Assembly (NCBI GenBank): GCA_964019425.1
Contig: OZ025798.1
Location: forward strand, 434,001 to 498,000
From: Flectonema sp. DT1601
Taxonomy: Eukaryota; Euglenozoa; Diplonemea; Diplonemida; Diplonemidae
Direction: 5' to 3'
Length of the DNA stretch: 64,000 nucleotides
The position numbers and the translations under genes were made by a program. The notes beneath the pieces are model-generated. The model saw only the letters and a program-made list of their open reading frames with translations, searched no databases and was not told where the DNA came from. Positions 1 through 9,791 of this stretch are shown here, one piece after another (the first letter of the stretch is position 1; the number at the start of each line of letters is the position of its first letter).

Positions 1-3000
1 AATCTCCAATACTGGTGACACTACTAAGACAGGAAACGTCAAGAGAAGTGATTTCTGAACAATTACGCAAGAAATAATCTCCAATACTGGTGACACTACT
101 AAGACTGGAAAGGTCAAGAGAAGTGATTTCTGAACAATTACGCAAGAAATAATCTCCAATACTGGTGACACTACTAAGACTGGAAAGGTCAAGAGAAGTG
201 ATTTCTGAACAATTACGCAAGAAATAATCTGCAATACTGGTGACACTACTAAGACAGGAAACGTCAAGAGAAGTGATTTCTGAACAATTACGCAAGAAAT
301 AATCTCCAATACTGGTGACACTACTAAGACAGGAAACGTCAAGAGAAGTGATTTCTGAACAATTACGCAAGAAATAATCTCCAATACTGGTGACACTACT
401 AAGACTGGAAAGGTCAAGAGAAGTGATTTCTGAACAATAACACAAGAAATAATCTGCAATACTGGTGACACTACTAAGACTGGAAAGGTCAAGAGAAGTG
501 ATTTCTGAACAATTACGCAAGAAATAATCTCCAATACTGGTGACACTACTAAGACAGGAAACGTCAAGAGAAGTGATTTCTGAACAATTACGCAAGAAAT
601 AATCTCCAATACTGGTGACACTACTAAGACTGGAAAGGTCAAGAGAAGTGATTTCTGAACAATTACGCAAGAAATAATCTCCAATACTGGTGACACTACT
701 AAGACTGGAAAGGTCAAGAGAAGTGATTTCTGAACAATAACACAAGAAATAATCTGCAATACTGGTGACACTACTAAGACTGGAAAGGTCAAGAGAAGTG
801 ATTTCTGAACAATTACGCAAGAAATAATCTCCAATACTGGTGACACTACTAAGACAGGAAACGTCAAGAGAAGTGATTTCTGAACAATTACGCAAGAAAT
901 AATCTGCAATACTGGTGACACTACTAAGACTGGAAAGGTCAAGAGAAGTGATTTCTGAACAATAACACAAGAAATAATCTGCAATACTGGTGACACTACT
1001 AAGACTGGAAAGGTCAAGAGAAGTGATTTCTGAACAATTACGCAAGAAATAATCTCCAATACTGGTGACACTACTAAGACAGGAAACGTCAAGAGAAGTG
1101 ATTTCTGAACAATTACGCAAGAAATAATCTCCAATACTGGTGACACTACTAAGACTGGAAAGGTCAAGAGAAGTGATTTCTGAACAATTACGCAAGAAAT
1201 AATCTCCAATACTGGTGACACTACTAAGACAGGAAACGTCAAGAGAAGTGATTTCTGAACAATTACGCAAGAAATAATCTCCAATACTGGTGACACTACT
1301 AAGACAGGAAACGTCAAGAGAAGTGATTTCTGAACAATTACGCAAGAAATAATCTCCAATACTGGTGACACTACTAAGACTGGAAAGGTCAAGAGAAGTG
1401 ATTTCTGAACAATTACGCAAGAAATAATCTCCAATACTGGTGACACTACTAAGACAGGAAACGTCAAGAGAAGTGATTTCTGAACAATTACGCAAGAAAT
1501 AATCTCCAATACTGGTGACACTACTAAGACTGGAAAGGTCAAGAGAAGTGATTTCTGAACAATTACGCAAGAAATAATCTCCAATACTGGTGACACTACT
1601 AAGACTGGAAACGTCAAGAGAAGTGATTTCTGAACAATTACGCAAGAAATAATCTCCAATACTGGTGACACTACTAAGACTGGAAAGGTCAAGAGAAGTG
1701 ATTTCTGAACAATTACGCAAGAAATAATCTGCAATACTGGTGACACTACTAAGACTGGAAAGGTCAAGAGAAGTGATTTTTGAACAATTTAACAAAAAAC
1801 AATCTCCAATACTGGTGACACTACTAAGACTGGAAAGGCCAAGAGAAGTGATTTCTGAACAATAACACAAGAAATAATCTGCAATACTGGTGACACTACT
1901 AAGACTGGAAAGGTCAAGAGAAGTGATTTCTGAACAATTACGCAAGAAATAATCTGCAATACTGGTGACACTACTAAGACTGGAAAGGTCAAGAGAAGTG
2001 ATTTCTGAACAATTACGCAAGAAATAATCTCCAATACTGGTGACACTACTAAGACAGGAAACGTCAAGAGAAGTGATTTCTGAACAATTACGCAAGAAAT
2101 AATCTCCAATACTGGTGACACTACTAAGACAGGAAACGTCAAGAGAAGTGATTTCTGAACAATTACGCAAGAAATAATCTCCAATACTGGTGACACTACT
2201 AAGACTGGAAAGGTCAAGAGAAGTGATTTCTGAACAATTACGCAAGAAATAATCTCCAATACTGGTGACACTACTAAGACTGGAAAGGTCAAGAGAAGTG
2301 ATTTCTGAACAATTACGCAAGAAATAATCTCCAATACTGGTGACACTACTAAGACAGGAAACGTCAAGAGAAGTGATTTCTGAACAATTACGCAAGAAAT
2401 AATCTCCAATACTGGTGACACTACTAAGACAGGAAAGGTCAAGAGAAGTGATTTCTGAACAATTACGCAAGAAATAATCTCCAATACTGGTGACACTACT
2501 AAGACTGGAAAGGTCAAGAGAAGTGATTTCTGAACAATTACGCAAGAAATAATCTCCAATACTGGTGACACTACTAAGACTGGAAAGGTCAAGAGAAGTG
2601 ATTTCTGAACAATTACGCAAGAAATAATCTCCAATACTGGTGACACTACTAAGACAGGAAACGTCAAGAGAAGTGATTTCTGAACAATTACGCAAGAAAT
2701 AATCTCCAATACTGGTGACACTACTAAGACAGGAAAGGTCAAGAGAAGTGATTTTTGAACAATTTAACAAAAAACAATCTCCAATACTGGTGACACTACT
2801 AAGACTGGAAAGGTCAAGAGAAGTGATTTCTGAACAATTACGCAAGAAATAATCTCCAATACTGGTGACACTACTAAGACAGGAAAGGTCAAGAGAAGTG
2901 ATTTTTGAACAATTTAACAAAAAACAATCTCCAATACTGGTGACACTACTAAGACAGGAAAGGTCAAGAGAAGTGATTTTTGAACAATTTAACAAAAAAC

Positions 3001-3450
3001 AATCTCCAATACTGGTGACACTACTAAGACTGGAAAGGTCAAGAGAAGTGATTTCTGAACAATAACACAAGAAATAATCTGCAATACTGGTGACACTACT
3101 AAGACTGGAAAGGTCAAGAGAAGTGATTTCTGAACAATTACGCAAGAAATAATCTCCAATACTGGTGACACTACTAAGACAGGAAAGGTCAAGAGAAGTG
3201 ATTTTTGAACAATTTAACAAAAAACAATCTCCAATACTGGTGACACTACTAAGACTGGAAAGGCCAAGAGAAGTGATTTCTGAACAATTACGCAAGAAAT
3301 TATTTCCAATACTGGTGACACTACTAAGACTGGAAAGGTCAAGAGAAGTGGTTTTTGAACAATTAGACAAGAAATGATTTCCAATACTGGTGACACTACT
3401 AAGACCGGAAAGGTCAAGAGAAGTGATTTCTGAACAATTACACAAGAAGT
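1..3450. repeat. 75-bp coding minisatellite, 46 units
   Basis: Forty-six tandem units of exactly 75 bp start at positions 1, 76, 151 and so on to 3376, with no indels. Units differ at a few linked sites: AGGAAACGTC versus TGGAAAGGTC, CTCC versus CTGC, and ACGC, ACAC or a TTTAACAAAAAAC form. The ACAC form is followed by a CTGC unit each time I checked, so these changes travel as a block. The three-unit order at 376-600 recurs at 676-900, indicating multi-unit duplication. Units at the right edge (after 3226) are more diverged, typical of arrays homogenised by unequal exchange. The array continues past the left edge. Confidence 0.95.
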
Positions 3451-3907
3451 CATCTCCAATAGCAGTAACCTGTGAGATGACCGTGCTATTGTAATTTGAA
3501 TGGCAGAAGGAAATCCGTTTGGCATCAGAAGGAAGCAACCCCTCGTCAACAGTGAGGCAACCATCCACCGAGAATGTGGGAGTGTCCAGACATAAATCCT
3601 CCGTAATGTGGTCTCTGATCCAAAGAAGCAACTTCTCCCTTTTGCTATCATCAACAAACCACCATTTACCAAAGATCCGAACCAGCTTCTCACTTATTTC
3701 CAACTCGCTGTTTGCACCCACTCCATGATCCACTAACCGCTCACTTTCGCAAAGGACATCACCAGCGTACGACAGTTCAACTTCCTCCGCATCGACATCC
3801 CACTCTCCAGCCGCTGCCGTCAACACGTCGCTCACAACAGAATCAGCACCAACTGTGACTGACACCGCAGGGAATCCTAAATCCGGACACGTCACGAAAA
3901 CTTGCAT
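1..3907 (-). CDS. Giant ubiquitin-like plus leucine-rich-repeat protein, C-terminus beyond window
   Basis: The minus strand is open from ATG at 3907 to the left edge, 1,302 codons with no stop. The start MQVFVTCPD opens a ubiquitin-like beta-grasp domain (about residues 1-75, ending near LVDHGVGANSELEI), then a linker (75-152) containing FGKWWFVDDSKREKLL. From about residue 152 come at least 46 exact 25-residue LRRs of the kind IGDYFLRNCSEITSLDLSS, closest to the BspA-like/LRR_5 class. All 46 DNA units (1-3450) are exactly 75 bp with no frame break. In the other five registers most units carry stops or hydrophobic nonsense, so this is the real frame. Main variants are DLSSL/DVSCL, FLRNCSE/FLCYCSE and FLLNCSK. 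The ATG lies 14 nt after an A-run ending in AG. Role unknown; an LRR solenoid with an N-terminal Ubl suggests protein-protein recognition. No signal peptide is seen. Domain class is inferred by eye. Confidence 0.85.
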   Translation of the reverse strand, partial: MQVFVTCPDLGFPAVSVTVGADSVVSDVLTAAAGEWDVDAEEVELSYAGDVLCESERLVDHGVGANSELEISEKLVRIFGKWWFVDDSKREKLLLWIRDHITEDLCLDTPTFSVDGCLTVDEGLLPSDAKRISFCHSNYNSTVISQVTAIGDDFLCNCSEITSLDLSGLSSVTSIGNHFLSNCSKTTSLDLSSLSSVTSIGNNFLRNCSEITSLGLSSLSSVTSIGDCFLLNCSKITSLDLSCLSSVTSIGDYFLRNCSEITSLDLSSLSSVTSIADYFLCYCSEITSLDLSSLSSVTSIGDCFLLNCSKITSLDLSCLSSVTSIGDCFLLNCSKITSLDLSCLSSVTSIGDYFLRNCSEITSLDLSSLSSVTSIGDCFLLNCSKITSLDLSCLSSVTSIGDYFLRNCSEITSLDVSCLSSVTSIGDYFLRNCSEITSLDLSSLSSVTSIGDYFLRNCSEITSLDLSSLSSVTSIGDYFLRNCSEITSLDLSCLSSVTSIGDYFLRNCSEITSLDVSCLSSVTSIGDYFLRNCSEITSLDLSSLSSVTSIGDYFLRNCSEITSLDLSSLSSVTSIGDYFLRNCSEITSLDVSCLSSVTSIGDYFLRNCSEITSLDVSCLSSVTSIGDYFLRNCSEITSLDLSSLSSVTSIADYFLRNCSEITSLDLSSLSSVTSIADYFLCYCSEITSLGLSSLSSVTSIGDCFLLNCSKITSLDLSSLSSVTSIADYFLRNCSEITSLDLSSLSSVTSIGDYFLRNCSEITSLDVSSLSSVTSIGDYFLRNCSEITSLDLSSLSSVTSIGDYFLRNCSEITSLDVSCLSSVTSIGDYFLRNCSEITSLDLSSLSSVTSIGDYFLRNCSEITSLDVSCLSSVTSIGDYFLRNCSEITSLDVSCLSSVTSIGDYFLRNCSEITSLDLSSLSSVTSIGDYFLRNCSEITSLDVSCLSSVTSIGDYFLRNCSEITSLDLSSLSSVTSIADYFLCYCSEITSLDLSSLSSVTSIADYFLRNCSEITSLDVSCLSSVTSIGDYFLRNCSEITSLDLSSLSSVTSIADYFLCYCSEITSLDLSSLSSVTSIGDYFLRNCSEITSLDLSSLSSVTSIGDYFLRNCSEITSLDVSCLSSVTSIGDYFLRNCSEITSLDLSSLSSVTSIADYFLCYCSEITSLDLSSLSSVTSIGDYFLRNCSEITSLDVSCLSSVTSIGDYFLRNCSEITSLDVSCLSSVTSIADYFLRNCSEITSLDLSSLSSVTSIGDYFLRNCSEITSLDLSSLSSVTSIGDYFLRNCSEITSLDVSCLSSVTSIGD

Positions 3908-6446
3908 TGTTGTTATTTTTGCTTTTTTTTTTTTTTTTAGTAATTTACTGAAAGAAAAAAAGATTTACTAATCTTGCTGAAGTGTTCCAAACGGCGGCAA
4001 CAATCGTAAAGTAACAAGGAAAAACTGAAAAGCAGCTTCCATTCCTGAACAGTGCAACATATTCTGTAGTTGTAATTTCCTATAAAATACTATTACTGTT
4101 TTACTGCTCTACTCTGTTTGTAAACACTTCCTTTGAACAGCCACAAATATTAACTTCTCAAGGATAAGAACAAACAAAAGCAACAAAAACAACCAAGGCC
4201 TTGTTATGAGGAACTGTTACGGAAACATATTGCACGTGGCCACTAATTATGGTTTTTTGTGACCCGCCTTTTAACTTTAAACAATAAAAATAACATCAAT
4301 CAATCCCCAAAATAATAATAGTATATTGATTAATGAAAAAGTATTAAAAATTAGTAGTACACTACATAGCGGAGCACTCACCTTATAAATAAATTAAGGT
4401 CGTTATCCAGAATTGAATTTTCAGTTAGAAAACATGAGGGGGGTTGTAATACGTCAGGTTGTGTTCTGATGAAGAATACGCACCTGAATTGATTAGCATT
4501 GTCATCTCAGAGAACATCCAAAGTCGTTTAGCAGAGATGAGATCAATTGGGGTTGGTAGGGACAATCACTGAGGAAGGTACATGCTATTCTGTTGTTGGC
4601 GAAGCGGAGGCTGACAGGATAAAGATTATTTTGTGAGAATAGAGTACCACTTCCGTATAAGATTCCAAGATGTGCGACAGCACAGTTGGCAGGGAATACA
4701 GACCACGGAGTGGCATTGGCATTGTGTCCTTCTATAAGTGAATCTAACGAGGGAACTTACGAAAGCACAAGTGGTCATTTGCTTCTTTGCATTAGAACAA
4801 GCTTGTTCCAGATCGTTCCAGGTTTTCGGATGTGGACACTTTGAATCTGTTGATAAAAAGATCCTGCGAATATATTTTCTGTTTATTGTTCTTAATTCAC
4901 CATTCTTAAGAAAAACACCAGCACATCGTCACCCAACACCATTCCTGTGAGAAAGGTTATCCTGACTAACCCAAACCGAAACTCGCAGTTAGTTTATAGT
5001 TTCTGTAGTCACATCAAATACGTTATTACCAATCACCTGATTAGTTTGAATATAGATTAAGAGTGTCAGGGGTTGTACTAAACTATCTAATCCAAAATAA
5101 TTAATTCGAATTCAGGACACCTGGTTCCGTCGTTGCAACACAGCGAAAGATGTTTTTTTTTTTCTTTTTTTTCTTTTTTTTTTTTTTGACTGAAAAGCAT
5201 ACTTTACTAAGCGAGTAACATGTGGATGAAATATTTCCGAAAACAACTCAAATAAAAGGTTTTTGACGTCAACCATTTGTGTTTCCGGAGATAGCATGAA
5301 CTGTTTTTGTTCATACTCTGGCTTTTTTATGTTTTGTCTCATCGGAAGCTTTCCTTTGGATTGGAATCAAAATTCCATTTCGGTAATTTGTCGCCAACAC
5401 TGCACCGAGAGAGATAAATATAACCATCGCTGTCGGCGATAATTTTTCATATAACATATTCTTATTCCAGAGTGAATTTTTCACGATATCAATTTTCCCC
5501 TTCATCAGACTCTGATCCCATTTTTCTTACTCCAACTATTACTGTAAAACATCTCACCCACCCTTCCCCCGTCGGTGTCCCGTCAAACCGAATCGGGCCT
5601 GGCACAAGTCTACGCAGAAGTAATCTGCACCCTTTCACATTGCAGATACTTCACAATTCCAGTGTTTGTCTTTACCTTCATTCTTAACTTATACTTCTTT
5701 CTCAGGTGCATTTTGTGATGGAAAGAGAATTACCAATTGTACCGTACTAGTATTATGTTAAAAATTACTTACCCAGCCCTGATACTTCCCAATGGGGAAG
5801 AGTCCAACAGGCATGCTGTAATGAAAGGGAAAAGGGATTTAAAAGATAGCAGAAAGAGGCCATACAAGTTAGGGAGAGGATGATGCCACAAAAACCACGA
5901 GGAGGTGTGCGCAGTCGGCCTTGACCACTATAAAATAACTTTCGTTTGATGTATTTTACGAATAAGTTACAAATACTTTCCGTCCCGATATCGGCGGAGA
6001 AAAGGGAAAAACAATAATTCAGTAACAGCGTTCTCCCATGTCGGGACACCCTTTTAGTCTTTAATCTAATTTGACGAGGTTTGATAAGTATGTCAACCTT
6101 GAGTATTGAATCTCATATTTAATATAATTTGCGTAGATGTTTGGTTTCCTCCTGGTCTTCAGATAATATCTGAAAGACAGTTCTCGTGGCTATCGAAGAA
6201 CTGATCGCTGTAGACATTGTTTCATTGTCTCAACAGAAGAGCTAACAAATAGTTACTATTGTCATTCTTTTACTCATTTACCAACAACTGACATCACAGC
6301 AGTTTGTCACCTGAAAAGAAGAATATGTTTAGTTTTTTAAAAAAAAAAAATATAAAAAAAAACGACTTTTACCTATCAATTAAACAGTGTAATTATTTTA
6401 TCCCCCCCCCCCCTATCTTTTCGTATCGTATCAAAGTCCCCCCCTA
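3908..6446. other. Intergenic, no gene recognised
   Basis: About 2.5 kb of A/T-rich sequence with T-runs near 3922-3939 and 5150-5190. Short open frames around 5112-5505 and 5765-6049 on the minus strand have no recognisable motif, and I found no convincing splice links between them. The C-tract at about 6402-6414 sits just outside the inverted-repeat element. Confidence 0.5.
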
Positions 6447-6637
6447 GGGGGGGGTACAAGCTGTCGATAAAGTACTTTTTCCGAATTTTGGTAAATATAA
6501 CCTTCCCGGGGGCAAAAATTACCCAGGACCCCACCAGAACCCCCAAAAATGTGATTTCGGGGCCGAAAAAACCTCGATTTGGCTGATTTCGGCAAAGGAA
6601 TGAAAAATCTCAAAAAGTGTGGACCGTGTGGTACCTG
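6447..6637 (+). repeat. Left inverted repeat of the TA-flanked element
   Basis: The outer 15 bp and inner 36 bp are matched in inverted orientation by the right end; the middle is diverged. Confidence 0.7.
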
Positions 6638-8219
6638 GGGGTCCAATTTTGAGGCCTGTGAAATGCACCTTCAAATAATTTTTTTTTACAATGAGAAGAG
6701 GTGAGTCTTGGTGTGCCCCCGTATGCGCAGTTTGCTAATATACCATTTCCGTATCAGTTTCCACCTCAAGAACACGCCACGAAAGAGAGCAGCGCTCTCG
6801 CCCGGCCATGCTTGAGGTCACGAGGCTCACGGGCAGGATAACGCAGCTGAAAACGATGTTCTGCAGGGCAGCTCACAAAGTCATTCTGCGGAGGAGAGCA
6901 TTGATCCCAGAGTGCATGAAAACACCTCCCGAGGCATCTCTGAAGTCACTCAACAGCACTTGGACAGTCGGAAGTAAGATACGCGTGAGAAAGGGGTCCA
7001 GAAACGTCCAGTATCTGAATCGCGATCACAGAAGGCTCAGAGAATAGAGAAAGCGCCACGTCTGTACCCCAAACAGGGATAAGCCTGAAGACAGCTGTAG
7101 TGGTGGTGCCTCAAATAGTAGTGCCATAGATAAGCAGCAGCGACATAGGGCAACATGCCCCATCCAAAAAGCCGTTCAAGGCATCACTTCAGAAGACCCA
7201 ACCATACTCCAGCAGGGCATACAAGACACTCTAGTGCATGCAGCATTCGAAGAAGTACGGAAGAGACATCCGCTTGCAACTGTACCCAAGTGAGGGGGAT
7301 TTACTCCTAGAGTCTTGGAGTCGTAACTACACTGCAGATATTGCGGCAACAAGGGATCGGCGCAGAGAGATCCAACAAAGCCCTGAGTGAGTGACACAGT
7401 TGACGTCGCCGGTGCACAGACAGAAGGGAAGCGGGTCGAAGTCCCCGACTATATCTCGAAGGACAGTCCGACATGTTGATGGATTCACAGGTGATCTGTC
7501 AGTGACCTGACTTCTTGAAGCAGCAGCTTCCTCCTCACCCTCCGTCACATCGCTGCAACATGATACTTCCTCTAGTGCCCGTCATGCTCGGGCTGAAGCC
7601 AACAACCGTGGCGTTCGTTGTCATCCCGCACCCCTCAAGGAATGGGGAGGTTATTCAGTGTGTTGTTGTTGATAGTTCTTAGTCAACTAACGGAACCATT
7701 GGAGTGAGGGCTGCCCTACTGATAACGTACAACATATTCCAGAGGCACACGGACTTCCAAAGGCTACCACATCAACGCAGGACCACCAACCCTCTTCAGA
7801 TTGGCAAGATCAAGCACAACAGGAAGCGCTACAGGGGCTGAAAGTACCACTCCGTCCTCACAGGGAAGACCTCTAGACAGCAAGACCTAATGCTAATCTG
7901 CCATCCGCATCCAAGGATTGGTCCTCTGTCTATCTTGTACAGAAAGAAGCACAGCTTCGGGCCGAATTTCGAAAGCTGAGCACATGGGATGTTCAAGAGA
8001 AGGCCAGTAGCCTAAGCATCGAAGATGGAGGAATTAACGACCCGGGTCTGGTGGAGCATATTATTAAGGTTCAAGATGGGTCGATAAAATCATAAATTGG
8101 GTTCCCATTTCATCCCCCACACAACTCAGAGGGAAACCCTGGTTATGGATTGCTCAATGCACGGAATTACTTATAATTTTTGTGAGCCCTCCTAACACAC
8201 CCCTTGTTTTCACCCCCCT

Positions 8220-8420
8220 CAGGTACCACACGGTCCACACTTTTTGAGATTTTTCAAAGACTTGTTCTAAAGTGCCGAAGAACTGTTTCTTTGGATCGCA
8301 ATCCCCATTTTTGGGGTATATGTTGCAGTTTTCATAATTTGGGGGCCCAAAAAACTTGTTCTCCGGAAAAAAACCGAAAGTGCCCAAAATCTCCGTAAAA
8401 TCGATGCTTGTACCCCCCCC
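8220..8420 (-). repeat. Right inverted repeat of the TA-flanked element
   Basis: Mirror of the left end. It stops 21 bp before the stop codon (8442-8444) of the neighbouring minus-strand gene, so the element occupies that gene's 3' flank and may supply its 3' end signals. Confidence 0.7.
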
Positions 8421-8441
8421 TACCCCCCCCCCCCCCTTTTT

Positions 8442-9537
8442 TTAGTCTATGAAGTTGCTTACACTGTTCGGAATTTTTTTTTTAAATTCGGAATCTTGCT
8501 TGATGACGTGTCTCACAACCGCAGCAATCTTTTCCATAAGATAATCATCCCCCGGATACAATAGGCAAAGTTTATTTATTTCAGTTACGAACTCACTCGA
8601 GGATTTAAGCATCGATTTGATGAATACCAAACAAGCTGATGGGTCTGGAGCAGCAGTACAATTCAAAATTGGCTTAGCTGAAGCCGACTGAGATGAAGCA
8701 GGAGCGTTGTTATTTGAGTATGGCATATCATTATGAATAGAATAATTAAGAACGGATGAAATAGTAACATCTGAAAAGATAGGTTTAGATGATGATGCGC
8801 ATATGAATCCTGAGGGAAGCCAATTCTTAATAATTTCATTACGACTTGTTTGAATATAACAAGTACCCTCAGGGATAATTCCGTGAGTTGCCGCACATGT
8901 TAGCTTCACAACTCCATTAAAACTAAACAAGTCTTCCAAGATCGCTAATATCTTTATCACCGTGTCTACATCATCAGTAAAACGCTTCATAGTTGATACC
9001 AACAGCTTTACAGCGTCTATTTCTTGAAGTCGCTTTCTATTAGTTTCGTTATTCCATAATCTACCTTTAAGAAGGTACACAAGATGCTTTGCGGTTACAT
9101 CATTGGTGCTGGAATCACATGCTCGTTGCATGAGGTTAGGAACATCATTGAGGAGGTCTTCCGATGTGTCTTCGCAAGTCGAAGACTGTCCTCCGATTAC
9201 TTGAATTACATCACTTGGATCGCTCTCTAAACCAGAAACTGAAGTAGCCATTAGAGTGAATGCTTCTCCTCCAGTGTAACTGTATTTTAGTACTTTTTTT
9301 GAGGAGTCTAGAAGAGAGAAAAAAACAACTATCATACCTGACGTCAAACAAAGCTTCTCCACAACTACTCGTCGCTTGCAACTCACCAGATAGGTCGCCA
9401 TCACCGTCACAAATTTCAATTTTTATATTTTCATCTATTTCATCATCAACGTCGCCGTCTTTTTTATAAATTAGTACGGCGACTGTGAATTGATCACCGC
9501 TAGTTATGCTTGAGGGGGGTTCTACAGACAGAGACAT
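8442..9537 (-). CDS. Protein with one Ig-like/filamin-like repeat and a helical C-terminal region
   Basis: Two exons, 9537-9338 and 9279-8442, give 345 residues. The 58-bp intron has donor GTATG and acceptor AATACAG; phases fit exactly and a nearer TAG acceptor would leave the wrong frame. Residues 1 to about 85 form one beta-sandwich-type repeat with the signature SGDQFTVAVLIYKKDGD, the same xAGxxFxVxVxxxDxxGN pattern that recurs in the giant gene at the right of the window. Residues 95-345 are mostly helical, with LLVSTMKRF and VIKILAILEDLFSF resembling armadillo-like helices, but no family is recognised. The start at 9537 is 4 nt after an acceptor-like CATCAG, so the first exon could instead be internal to a longer gene. 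The stop is 21 bp from a transposable element end. Confidence 0.75.
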
Positions 9538-9791
9538 TGACCTGATGAGAGAGTAGTGAAATAATATGAAAATACCAATATAACATTAAACGACTACATG
9601 AGTAAACGATTGCAGTGATGCGTATTCTCTGTTTAAAAAATACACCCACAGTCACAATAACGAACCTGAAAAGGTTTGTTTTGATCGTTGGTAAAAAAAA
9701 ATGCTTCTGTACAAACTCATTAAAAAGAACTAATTTTTGGAAACCACAGTGAAAACGGTGATATATTATATTCTACTAATAAATTTTTGTA

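Larger units (their letters stand above)
6447..8420. mobile_element. Inverted-repeat DNA element with TA flanks, decayed
   Basis: Both ends read GGGGGGGGTACAAGC inward (6447-6461; complement 8406-8420) and each is flanked by TA (6445-6446, 8421-8422), compatible with a TA target duplication as in Tc1/mariner-like elements. About 155-200 bp inside each end there is a second matched inverted block of 36 bp (6602-6637 against 8220-8255), containing GTGTGGACCGTGTGGTACC. The sequence between outer and inner blocks has diverged. The 1.4 kb interior differs in texture from its surroundings (fewer homopolymers). It holds a broken plus-strand frame (from 6808, continuing after a stop to about 7291) with no motif I recognise and no DDE/D triad. 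The family is therefore unproven. Length is 1,974 bp. Confidence 0.7.

Noticed and set aside
1-3450. CRISPR-like or noncoding satellite interpretation of the 75-bp array
   Set aside because: There are no unique spacers between short repeats; the whole 75 bp is repeated, and one minus-strand frame is open through all units and continues into a plausible N-terminal domain.
1789-3693. Hydrophobic repeat proteins in another minus-strand register and short plus-strand frames in the array
   Set aside because: They are interrupted by unit variants, have no start of their own and are by-products of the true LRR frame.
5112-6049. Possible minus-strand gene from several short open frames
   Set aside because: No domain, no convincing splice junctions and one Lys-rich segment is just translated T-run.
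6808-7291. Plus-strand coding frame inside the TA-flanked element
   Set aside because: Interrupted by a stop, no recognisable transposase or zinc-finger motif; kept only as part of the decayed element.
9280-9309. Alternative 30-bp intron using the TAG at 9308-9310 in the 8442-9537 gene
   Set aside because: It leaves a frame that ends shortly after; the AATACAG acceptor ending at 9280 restores the long open frame.
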